Below the pieces are notes generated by a model. It saw nothing but the letters and a program-made list of their open reading frames with translations. It was not told the origin of the DNA and did not search any database. Below are positions 19,327 to 26,740 of a stretch of DNA of 64,000 bases, piece after piece; position 1 is the stretch's first letter; each line of letters opens with the position of its first letter. This DNA is from Paenibacillus sp. N3.4 (GTDB lineage Bacteria > Bacillota > Bacilli > Paenibacillales > NBRC-103111). A program made the translations under genes and the position numbers. The stretch lies in contig NZ_VRTT01000005.1 in NCBI RefSeq assembly GCF_008017805.1, positions 81,187 through 145,186 of the forward strand, read 5' to 3'.

Positions 19327-19716
19327 ATGAGTGAGGTACAAGCCAATTTGTTATACACCAAAGAGCACGAGTGGGTACAGAAGCTGTCGGAGACTAAAGT
19401 TCGTGTAGGTATAACCCATTTTGCCCAAGATCAGTTGGGTGATATTGTGTTTGTAGAGCTTCCTAAGGTTGGAGCAAGCATAACGGCTGAAGAGAGCATC
19501 GGCAGTGTCGAGTCAGTTAAAACAGTTTCGGATATTTTTTCACCGATATCGGGCAAAGTAACAGCTGTTAATCTTTCGTTAGAGACTTCTCCGGAACTGG
19601 TGAACAGTGCACCCTTTGGTGAAGGTTGGATCGTCGAAGCGGAAGTTTCAGGGCCAGAAGCGTTGGAAGGGCTACTTACCGCGGATGAATATGCTTCTTA
19701 CATCGGTAACGACTAG
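19327..19716 (+). CDS. gcvH: Glycine cleavage system H protein
   Basis: 129-residue lipoyl carrier that shuttles the aminomethyl group between P, T and L proteins. ATG 19327 follows GAGGGG at a good distance. The lipoylated lysine is Lys65 in ESIGSVESVKTVSDI, and FSPISGKVTAVN follows as usual. It is transcribed away from gcvT, outside the riboswitch operon. A weak promoter (TTGACT 19261-19266, TAAGCT 19284-19289) could serve it. Glycine control of gcvH would therefore need another mechanism. Confidence 0.95.
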   Translation: MSEVQANLLYTKEHEWVQKLSETKVRVGITHFAQDQLGDIVFVELPKVGASITAEESIGSVESVKTVSDIFSPISGKVTAVNLSLETSPELVNSAPFGEGWIVEAEVSGPEALEGLLTADEYASYIGND

Positions 19717-19743
19717 AAAATTTCTAGGAATGGAGGCTATCCC

Positions 19744-20337
19744 ATGTTATTTGGGCAGAAGTCACAGGAAAGAAATGACCGCGTTCCTCCCGGACAAACG
19801 TTAACACAAAGCTGGCCTGTGCTCCATTATGGGTCGGTGCCCTATTATAAGGATATGAGCCAATGGGACTTGCGTCTCTTCGGTTTGGTTGAAGAGGAAT
19901 TTAGTATGAGCTATGAGGATTTTATGGATCTTCCGCGCAAAGAGTTCGCCAATGACATTCACTGTGTAACCACGTGGTCCAAATTGGATAATGTGTGGGA
20001 AGGCATTGCTGTGTCGGAGCTTATGAGCAAGGTCAAGCTGAAGCCGGGAGCGACACATGTGATGCTCCATGCCGAGCATGGGTGGACAACGAATCTTCCG
20101 CTGGAGGACTTCCTTCAGGAAACATCATTCCTCGGGATTCGCCACAATGGCGAATGGCTGACGCCGGATCATGGGTATCCGGTACGCATGGTGGTGCCGC
20201 ATCTCTATTTCTGGAAAAGCGCCAAGTGGCTGCGCGGCATTGAGTTTATGCCGAAGGATAAACCGGGGTTCTGGGAGCGCAATGGATACCATATGTACGG
20301 CGATCCTTTTCTCGAGCAAAGATACGATTTTGATTAG
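19744..20337 (+). CDS. Sulfite-oxidase-like molybdopterin oxidoreductase (YuiH-type)
   Basis: 197-residue protein with the sulfite oxidase molybdopterin fold. Cys74 in DIHCVTTWSK is the conserved metal ligand. The C-terminal stretch …HGYPVRMVVPHLYFWKSAKWLRGIEF is characteristic. It has no signal peptide, heme domain or dimerisation domain, as in B. subtilis YuiH. GGAGG precedes ATG 19744. It lies 27 bases after gcvH and is probably co-transcribed, though no functional link to glycine cleavage is known to me. Another molybdopterin enzyme is encoded at 26741. Confidence 0.85.
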   Translation: MLFGQKSQERNDRVPPGQTLTQSWPVLHYGSVPYYKDMSQWDLRLFGLVEEEFSMSYEDFMDLPRKEFANDIHCVTTWSKLDNVWEGIAVSELMSKVKLKPGATHVMLHAEHGWTTNLPLEDFLQETSFLGIRHNGEWLTPDHGYPVRMVVPHLYFWKSAKWLRGIEFMPKDKPGFWERNGYHMYGDPFLEQRYDFD

Positions 20338-20352
20338 AAATGGCTGTTAACT

Positions 20353-20404
20353 ACATGTAAAAGAAGCCCACTCATCTTTGATCGGAGGGGCTTCTTTTAC
20401 ATGT
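20353..20404. terminator. Bidirectional terminator
   Basis: A 17-base perfect stem (ACATGTAAAAGAAGCCC / GGGCTTCTTTTACATGT) between convergent genes. The 3' arm overlaps the end of the small membrane protein gene that follows. Confidence 0.85.
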
Positions 20405-20708
20405 ATTTATCTAATATAGGTCTAATTACTAGGATTGATCCTACAAATGTAGGTGAAGAAAGAACAAGGCTAATAATCGGAAAAATTTTATATTTATTGA
20501 AACGAGTCAGTGAAAATATACTCATGTATATACCTATCCAACATATGAATGTACTAAAGTATAATAAAATGAAGTTGGAAAAAATAGGCCCTTCCCAAGA
20601 ATGATTAAGTATATTGATCACGCTGTATAGAAAATATGAAAAGCTATAGATCCCAAATGACAATGAAAGTAGTGAAATTAATAACATTTGAGGTTTGTTA
20701 TTTTGCAT
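20397..20708 (-). CDS. Small hypothetical membrane protein
   Basis: 103-residue protein with about three hydrophobic helices (starting PQMLLISLLSLSFGIYSFSYFLY, then FSNFILLYFSTFICWIGIYMSIF and IFPIISLVLSSPTFVGSILVI). I start it at ATG 20708, which has GGAG nine bases before it; the frame is open to a GTG at 20741. It is AT-rich compared with its neighbours. No family was recognised. Confidence 0.5.
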   Translation of the reverse strand: MQNNKPQMLLISLLSLSFGIYSFSYFLYSVINILNHSWEGPIFSNFILLYFSTFICWIGIYMSIFSLTRFNKYKIFPIISLVLSSPTFVGSILVIRPILDKYM

Positions 20709-20741
20709 TGAATTCAACTCCATAACTACAAATTTCACCAA

Positions 20742-21018
20742 TAATAAATGTAAGTTAACCCGCCAAGTCCTGAGATAAAACTCCTATATTCTTATAATAG
20801 GATTAAAGAAAATATTAAGTAAGTACTAAATTATTATAGTACTATTGATGCTATGTGGGAAAATAACTCTCGTTAACAGCATATATTGCACACACCATGG
20901 TAAATGGGTACTTTGAGATGCGTATGGTGATCCCTGGTCCGAACAGCGCCCGTGAAGGGTGACTTGTCATTTGCAGAGTGCTCTAGCCGCCTTAACTAAA
21001 AATATGTGTTTACGTATA
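20742..21018. other. Intergenic stretch without recognised features
   Basis: AT-rich first half, then more ordinary composition. No open frame with a ribosome binding site, no clear promoter and no strong hairpin. It probably contains the eroded 5' part of the ArsR-type gene remnant that follows, but I could not find its helix-turn-helix in any frame. Confidence 0.4.
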
Positions 21019-21027
21019 TGAGTAATC

Positions 21028-21498
21028 GTGATTCTAGCAATACAGCTTTTCTATTTTGGGGTTTCTGACCCCTGGCTTGACTTTGTTGTTCCGTCTATAC
21101 AGTTTTCGATGGAGCTTTGCTCGGAAGCCCCTCATTACGATAATGATTGGCCTTCCGATATAACCGTATGGGTGAATGGTTTAGAGATAGGGACCTGGAC
21201 TTCGCCGGGAGATTTTGGAGGGCGGCGCGGGAAGCTGAATCCAGCGTGGTGGCCGGATTTGAGTACGCAGTTTGGGTCACTGAAGACTTGGCGTGTCGAT
21301 GAGACACGGAGCACGCTGGATGACGTTGAAGTTTCCACGACAACGCTCCAGCAATTGTCTTTGTTAAGCAACAGCTTTATTGGCATGAGGATCGGTGTAA
21401 AAGAAAATGCCAGATTTAAGGGTGGACTAAATCTTTTCGGCAAACGATTTGGTGACCATGAACAGGATATGGTGATGAGAATTTATTATATGTTGTGA
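21028..21498 (+). pseudogene. C-terminal remnant of an ArsR-type regulator with extended C-domain
   Basis: The protein encoded here (…VVPSIQFSMELCSEAPHYDNDWPSDITVWVNGLEIGTWTSPGDFGG…) matches from memory the C-terminal ligand domain of long ArsR/SmtB-family regulators common in Paenibacillus. The N-terminal winged helix is missing: a TGA sits in frame at 21019-21021, just before the only start (GTG 21028, no ribosome binding site). The 156 residues are about half the usual length. It is followed by a clean terminator, as an intact gene's end would be. I read it as a 5'-truncated gene. Confidence 0.6.
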
Positions 21499-21502
21499 GC
21501 GG

Positions 21503-21528
21503 CTGTTATCTTTTGATAACAGTTTTTT
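21503..21528 (+). terminator. Intrinsic terminator after the ArsR-type remnant
   Basis: Perfect eight-base stem CTGTTATC / GATAACAG with a TTTT loop, followed by six T. Confidence 0.85.
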
Positions 21529-21678
21529 CAACATTTTAGAACGTATATGTTTTCAGGCGAGGACTGAGGGGTTATCCCTTTAATAATTTTTTGTTGAAAT
21601 TAAAGTCTGGAATCGAGCATGTTTGAGATAATAGTTTTTCGATGAACGTGGTCATGGCTAGTTACTCTTTTCATGGAG

Positions 21679-21724
21679 AATCTCCGGGTGTCGAGAAAGT
21701 CTCGGCTGCCGGAGATTTTTCTCT
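21679..21724 (+). terminator. Strong terminator-like hairpin in a gene-free stretch
   Basis: AATCTCCGG / CCGGAGATT outer stem, inner stem GTcGAGA / TCTCgGC with a three-base loop, then TTTCTCTTT. It is not adjacent to any recognised gene. The wider stretch 21529-22091 has no supported gene; short frames in it overlap this hairpin and lack ribosome binding sites. Confidence 0.6.
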
Positions 21725-22091
21725 TTATGATGCGGCGAAATGGTTAGCTTCTGAGCGTGTTATCCAACTCCGAACGTGCTTTTGGCGTCGGGATCGACTT
21801 CAATATGTTGAGAGAGCCTTTCCTTTTTTTGACGGGGACGCCTAAGGAACTCAGCAAGCCTTATTGGATCAAATAACAAAGAGTTATCGTTTTAACGAAC
21901 TCCAGACGCGTAATTGCAAGTAAAAGCGCATCAAATCATTCATCATTGACTCCATAACGTCGCCTCAGTTCGTTAGAAGAGTGGACAGGCTCATTTCACG
22001 TCGATAAAGACTCTACGGTTCGTTAGCGTAGACAACACATGCGCACGCGTGATGGCGCCAAATCGCGAATAGAAGTCCTTGCTTCTGCGAC

Positions 22092-22138
22092 AAAAAGCTG
22101 CCCCAAAGCTAGATGAGCCTTGAGAGCAGCCCTTTTTA
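22092..22138 (-). terminator. Probable terminator of the erythromycin-esterase-like gene
   Basis: On the minus strand AAAAAG-gg-CTGC pairs with GCAGCTTTTT across a 22-base loop, with the 3' T run. Bulged stem, so moderate confidence. Confidence 0.45.
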
Positions 22139-23413
22139 AAACCTACCTGTTGACAAAGGAATGGCGAGTGGACGAACCGCATGGCTTTCGTCCAAATGCA
22201 AGAAGGCGTCATACCGCCGCGCCATAAGAGAGGGCACATAGTTGCCCCTCTCATACGACGGGTGGTACACGACACCGATGGCACGATGCCCTAACGGCTC
22301 GTGCCCCAGAATCGGATCCTCCCTGCGCAGCAGGAGGATCTGGTCATGCGCGCCGGCGCGATGCATCAGCTCTTCCCAACTACCCGGCTGGGCAAGGGGC
22401 ACTTGCATCGTCGCCACCGGCGCATCCCAGGCGGTCGCGGCCATAACGGTGCCGCGGTAAGTACCGAAGCCGATGGCGAACACATCGGCTTCGCCGTGCG
22501 CTTCGCGCACAAGCTGGCCGACGTTGACCATGCCGTCGGCCTCCATATCCGTTGCACGCGCATCGCCGATGTGCGTGTTATGCGCCCAGACGATGACCTT
22601 GGCGTCTGGGCCGTGCTCTTCGGCGAGGCGGCGCAGCGCCTCGACCATGTGTTGATCGCGGACGTTCCACGACTCCGCATCGTGACGGACCATCGTGCGG
22701 TAGTAGTCCTCCGCGTTCACGGCAACAAGCGCGTTCAACTCCGCGCTTAATGCCGCTTCGCTGTCATCCTCATACCGCACGCGTTTGTCGTGAAGCGCCT
22801 GGAGCAGCTTCACGACATCGTCCTTGCAGCTTTCCCCATAGAAAGCTGCGGCAACGCCGTAGCTTTGCCCTTCTTCTTCGTAAGCATCGAAACAAGCAAA
22901 GGCTTTATGCGCAAGAGCCAATTGCTCCGGTGTGCCATGTTCTTGGAGATACCGTGTGATTTCCTCTAATGACTCCCATAGACTGTAGACATCTAGTCCA
23001 TAAAAACCGACTCGTTGATCCATGGGCTTGTCCACATTGTGCTGTTTTATCCACTCGATCAGCGCCAATACCTCTTCATTCGCCCACATCCATGTCGGCC
23101 ACCGATCGAAGGCTGCGAGCACGTCACGCGCGCTGGGTTTGGCATCTGGATAATGCTTCACATACCGATTCACTTCATAGCAGGAAGGCCAGTCCCCTTC
23201 AACGGCAATAAACTTAAAGCCTTTGGTTTCTATTAATTTGCGGCTTAGTTCCATGCGCAGCTTATAGAACTCCGAAGTGCCGTGCGTCGCCTCACCAAGT
23301 AAAACATACCGCTTGTCTCCGATCGCCTCCACCAGAACGTCCAAATCATCTGCTCTATGCAAGCGCACGGCTTGTTCTTTAATTTGGTTGACGATAATTT
23401 CGTCCAGATTCAT
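22136..23413 (-). CDS. Erythromycin esterase family protein
   Basis: 425-residue protein of the EreA/EreB/succinoglycan-biosynthesis superfamily. Glu41 and His44 in LLGEATHGTSEF are the conserved catalytic residues, and VEGDWPSCYEVNRYV and IVWAHNTHIGDAR are other hallmarks. AGGAG precedes ATG 23413. EreA-like members hydrolyse macrolide lactones, but many Bacillus and Paenibacillus homologues are uncharacterised and may act on other substrates. Macrolide resistance should not be assumed. GC content is visibly higher than in the neighbours, mostly in the C-terminal half. Confidence 0.88.
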   Translation of the reverse strand: MNLDEIIVNQIKEQAVRLHRADDLDVLVEAIGDKRYVLLGEATHGTSEFYKLRMELSRKLIETKGFKFIAVEGDWPSCYEVNRYVKHYPDAKPSARDVLAAFDRWPTWMWANEEVLALIEWIKQHNVDKPMDQRVGFYGLDVYSLWESLEEITRYLQEHGTPEQLALAHKAFACFDAYEEEGQSYGVAAAFYGESCKDDVVKLLQALHDKRVRYEDDSEAALSAELNALVAVNAEDYYRTMVRHDAESWNVRDQHMVEALRRLAEEHGPDAKVIVWAHNTHIGDARATDMEADGMVNVGQLVREAHGEADVFAIGFGTYRGTVMAATAWDAPVATMQVPLAQPGSWEELMHRAGAHDQILLLRREDPILGHEPLGHRAIGVVYHPSYERGNYVPSLMARRYDAFLHLDESHAVRPLAIPLSTGRF

Positions 23414-23596
23414 GATAGCAAGCTCCTATTCCCAGGTTGAGTCATTTCATCTGTAGTATGTACAAAAATTACATAAAAAAGCGCTCCCTTGCGGCGTTAG
23501 AGAAGAAGATAAACGAAATATTAGTCAATTAGGTCTGTCTTATAAGCTTTTTCACAAACCTGCCTCCATGTGAATCATGGGGGATTTTGTGTCTTA

Positions 23597-23639
23597 TTTT
23601 ACAAGTAACGGGGAATAATACCTGCAAATACTTGTAAAA
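23597..23639 (+). repeat. Perfect 11-base inverted repeat abutting a ribosome binding site
   Basis: TTTTACAAGTA (23597-23607) and TACTTGTAAAA (23629-23639) are exact inverse copies with 21 bases between. The second arm runs into the AAAAGGAG ribosome binding site of the gene at 23649. It may be an operator pair (arm centres 32 bases apart, three helical turns) or an RNA stem that limits translation. Confidence 0.6.
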
Positions 23640-23648
23640 GGAGTCGCT

Positions 23649-25187
23649 ATGACATCTGAACAAATTTCACAATTCGAGACGAAAATTATTATCAGAAATA
23701 TAGAGCAGAAAGATTTTGGGCAAATCATTGAGCTGCAAAAAATATGCTTTCCTAACATGAAGCCTTGGCAAATCGATCAAATGGAAAGCCATACGCGTAT
23801 TTTTCCAGAGGGTCAGATCTGTGTGGAAATCGATGGGGAGATCATAGGCTCCTGTTCGAGCTTGATCGTCAATTTTGACCATTATGTAGAACAGCACACC
23901 TACGCGGAAATTACAGATAAGGGCTATATTCGGAATCACAATCCCCGCGGTGAAAATTTGTACGGGATGGAGGTTATGGTGCATCCCGAGTATCGTCGGA
24001 TGAAAATTGGCAGACGTTTATACGAGGCACGTAAACGTTTGGCGGAAAAGTTAAACCTCAAAAGCATCATCGTCGGCGGTCGCATTCCAGGTTACCATAA
24101 CTACAGCGATAAGATGTCGCCGAGAGAATATGCCGAAGAAGTGCTGCAGCAAAATATATATGACCCTGTGTTAACATTTCAAATGATGAACGGCTTCACG
24201 TTGAAACGAATCCTTATCAATTATTTGCCCGATGATGAAGAATCGGAACATTTTGCAGCTTTGTTGGAATGGAACAATATCGACTATAAACCTTATATAA
24301 GTAAAATTCACTATAAGCAGTCTTTTCCCGTCCGCGTGTGCGTCATCCAATATATGCTGAAAAAAATTGACTCTTTCGAAGAATTCGCTACACAGTGCGA
24401 ACATTATGTGGATGTGGCATCCGATTATAAATCAGACTTCGCGGTATTTCCGGAAAATATTAGCATGCAGCTGCTTTCATTTCTTGAAGAGCGTTCGCCA
24501 AGCTTAGCTATTCGGAAATTAAGCACCTTTACCGATCAATATATCGAATTGTTTACGGAATTTGCTGTCAAATATAATGTGAATATTATCGGCGGCTCTC
24601 ATTTTGTCGAGAACAATAACCGCCTTTATAATGTGGCTCATCTGTTTCGTCGGGATGGATCGATTGAGCAGCAGTACAAGCTCCATATTTCACCGAATGA
24701 ACGCAGGTGGTGGGGAATCAATGGAGGCATGCAATTGGAAGTGTTCGATACCGATTGCGGTAAAATATCGATACAGCTGGGCAGTGATATTGAATTTCCC
24801 GAAATCTCCCGTATTGTCGCTGAGGAAGGAGCGCAAATGATTTTCGTGCCCTTTTGTACGGAGGATAGACAGACCTTTCTGCGGGTTAAATATTGCGCGC
24901 AGGCGCGAGCGATTGAGAACCAGGTGTTCGTTGTCACATCGGGGACAGTAGGCAACCTGACCCATGTGGACAACGTGGACATCCAGTATGCGCAATCAGG
25001 TATTTATACGCCAGCGGATTTCTCGTTCCCAAGAGACGGTATTGCAGGTGAATGCAGCGAAAATACGGAGACCGTTATTATGGCCGAGGTCGACCTGGAA
25101 GTTTTGCAGCGTTATCGCAAGTCGAATGACGTGTTGACGTTCAGGGATCGTCGTACAGACATCTATTCGCTGCAAATTCGGTCGTGA
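23649..25187 (+). CDS. GNAT acetyltransferase / carbon-nitrogen hydrolase fusion (hydrolase site incomplete)
   Basis: 512 residues. The first part (about 14-190) is a GNAT acetyltransferase with acetyl-CoA loop MVHPEYRRMKIGRRLYEA. The second (about 226-508) is a nitrilase-fold domain. Of the catalytic triad, Glu269 (FPENIS) and Lys344 (YKLHISP) are present, but the cysteine position is Gly378 (IQLGSDIEFPE against the usual CYDIEFPE). The hydrolase domain is therefore probably inactive or altered. This fusion is known in Bacillales (B. subtilis YhcX). A second, complete nitrilase gene overlaps the end. Confidence 0.87.
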   Translation: MTSEQISQFETKIIIRNIEQKDFGQIIELQKICFPNMKPWQIDQMESHTRIFPEGQICVEIDGEIIGSCSSLIVNFDHYVEQHTYAEITDKGYIRNHNPRGENLYGMEVMVHPEYRRMKIGRRLYEARKRLAEKLNLKSIIVGGRIPGYHNYSDKMSPREYAEEVLQQNIYDPVLTFQMMNGFTLKRILINYLPDDEESEHFAALLEWNNIDYKPYISKIHYKQSFPVRVCVIQYMLKKIDSFEEFATQCEHYVDVASDYKSDFAVFPENISMQLLSFLEERSPSLAIRKLSTFTDQYIELFTEFAVKYNVNIIGGSHFVENNNRLYNVAHLFRRDGSIEQQYKLHISPNERRWWGINGGMQLEVFDTDCGKISIQLGSDIEFPEISRIVAEEGAQMIFVPFCTEDRQTFLRVKYCAQARAIENQVFVVTSGTVGNLTHVDNVDIQYAQSGIYTPADFSFPRDGIAGECSENTETVIMAEVDLEVLQRYRKSNDVLTFRDRRTDIYSLQIRS

Positions 25188-26095
25188 ACATGGAGCCGAT
25201 TTTGAGAAAAATAACACTTGCTTCCGTCCAATACGGACTTTCTGATCTACAATCTAAGGAGCAATTTTGGGACGGATTGGCTTCCAAAATCCGTGAAGCA
25301 GCGGAAAAGGGTGCTAATCTTGTTGTATTTCCTGAGTACGTGACCGCGCATTTGTTGAGCCTGGAGCCGACTATGACGAATGAAGAAGCTTGCGTTTATC
25401 TGGATAGCTGTACAGAAAGGTATGTGCGCTTTTTTCAACACTGCAGCCAGGAGTGGCAGGTGCTCATACTCGGAGGCACGCACGTTTGCAAAGAAGAAAA
25501 GGGGTTCGTCAATAAAGCGTTTTTGTTTTTTCCGGATGGTCGCATGGAAACGCAAAACAAGATTCATTTGACTCCGGAGGAGCAGGTCCGCTGGCCTTTG
25601 ACAGCAGGTGATGAGCTGAGCGTATTTGAAACGGCATGGGGACTTGTAGCGATTTTGACATGTTATGATATTGAGTTTCCGGAATTAGCCAGAGCCGCCG
25701 CGGAACGTGGGGCAGAATTGATCTTGTGCCCTTCCTATACAGATAATGCATCGGGCTATAGTCGTGTAAGGTTTTGCGCGCAAGCCAGAGCCATAGAGAA
25801 TCAGCTTTTTGTAGTCGTAAGCGGGTTGGTAGGCGCTCTTGCAGAGGGTCGCCCGCAGGTTGACCAAGGATATTGTCAGGCGGGCTTGTTTACGCCATGC
25901 GATTCCCCTTTTGCTCAAGATGGCGTGGAGCGGGTAGGAAAGCTCAATGAAGATATGGTTGTCATGGCTGAAATAGACTTTGCTAAGCTTTGTGAAAATC
26001 GGCGCGGCGGCGCAGTAGCCCCCTTCTATGATCGCCGGCCAAATCTGTATAAACAACAATCCGGGAAAATGGCTGTAGAGAAAACAAGACGGTAA
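25184..26095 (+). CDS. Carbon-nitrogen hydrolase (nitrilase superfamily)
   Basis: 303 residues from GTG 25184 (ATG 25190 is equally possible), overlapping the stop of the GNAT fusion gene by four bases, so translation is coupled. All three catalytic residues are in place: Glu51 (VFPEYVT), Lys126 (QNKIHLTPEE) and Cys160 (LTCYDIEFPE). Enzymes of this branch hydrolyse amides such as carbamoyl or omega-amide groups. It resembles the C-terminal half of the preceding fusion protein (shared DIEFPE and RFCAQARAIENQLFVV), so the two probably arose by duplication and may work together. Confidence 0.88.
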   Translation: MNMEPILRKITLASVQYGLSDLQSKEQFWDGLASKIREAAEKGANLVVFPEYVTAHLLSLEPTMTNEEACVYLDSCTERYVRFFQHCSQEWQVLILGGTHVCKEEKGFVNKAFLFFPDGRMETQNKIHLTPEEQVRWPLTAGDELSVFETAWGLVAILTCYDIEFPELARAAAERGAELILCPSYTDNASGYSRVRFCAQARAIENQLFVVVSGLVGALAEGRPQVDQGYCQAGLFTPCDSPFAQDGVERVGKLNEDMVVMAEIDFAKLCENRRGGAVAPFYDRRPNLYKQQSGKMAVEKTRR

Positions 26096-26112
26096 TTTGT
26101 CCTACAACAAAG

Positions 26113-26156
26113 AGAACCGTGTAAGTGTGAAAGTGCACCCAAACGGTTCTTTTTCA
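26113..26156 (+). terminator. Intrinsic terminator after the nitrilase gene
   Basis: AGAACCGT / ACGGTTCT stem followed by TTTTTC. Confidence 0.7.
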
Positions 26157-26340
26157 CGATTGGAACCATACATGCAGATTGAAAACCGCTTGAAAAAGGA
26201 AAATATATCCTTTTGTATGATAGGATGGATTTGATCCATCGATTTTAATAGGAAATGCGGCATTTGATCATTTTATAGGCAGGAATATATAGCGATTGAA
26301 CAGAAAGAATATTCCTATATATGCTGAGGGGGGAAATTAT

Positions 26341-26697
26341 TTGTATTTATTTACGTACGGAACAATGGCTTTAAATAACCCACTAGTCGCCAAGGATTTA
26401 AAACTAATTTCCTCAGATTGCTGGGTTCGAGGTATACTATGTGATACCGGACTAGGGTTCCCTGCTTTGGTAGAGGGGGAAAATAAGGTTCGAGGTAAGC
26501 TGGTTTTAATTGAATCTGAGGATGTGCTTAAGGTGATTCTGGGAATTGCAGACAGCCTTAATGATTTAAATCCTTCCCATGTTTTTTCACTAAAACCGAT
26601 TACTGTTCATACAGATAACAGTTCCTATGAGGCTGAAGCTTTTATGTACAATCACAGTAATGGTTTAGAAACAATTGATTCTGGTACTTGGATATAA
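26341..26697 (+). CDS. Gamma-glutamylcyclotransferase-fold (AIG2-like) protein
   Basis: About 118 residues from TTG 26341, which has GAGGGGGGAAA at the right distance; an earlier TTG at 26296 has no such site. YLFTYGTMALNN at the start is the family's YGSL-type substrate loop, and FPALVEGENKVRGKLV contains the glutamate (ALVEG) expected as the catalytic base and the RG(K)L strand. Members cyclise gamma-glutamyl amines, but small bacterial ones are mostly of unknown role. Stands alone between two terminators or gaps. Confidence 0.72.
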   Translation: MYLFTYGTMALNNPLVAKDLKLISSDCWVRGILCDTGLGFPALVEGENKVRGKLVLIESEDVLKVILGIADSLNDLNPSHVFSLKPITVHTDNSSYEAEAFMYNHSNGLETIDSGTWI

Positions 26698-26740
26698 GTA
26701 AAAGAATTCGACAATTGGCAGGAGCGTTAATCGTTATGAA

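Noticed and set aside
21642..21845. 67-residue open frame on the plus strand
   Set aside because: It spans the terminator-like hairpin at 21679-21724, has no ribosome binding site and no recognisable motif.
22301..22750. 149-residue open frame opposite the erythromycin-esterase-like gene
   Set aside because: High-GC antisense shadow; the minus-strand frame has conserved catalytic residues throughout.
23563..23590. Short hairpin CCTCCATG / CATGGGGG as a terminator
   Set aside because: It lies between divergent genes where no transcript needs to end, and the stem is short with a mixed T run.
26194..26214. Inverted repeat AAAAGGA / TCCTTTT as an operator
   Set aside because: Only seven bases per arm in an AT-rich stretch; easily a chance match.
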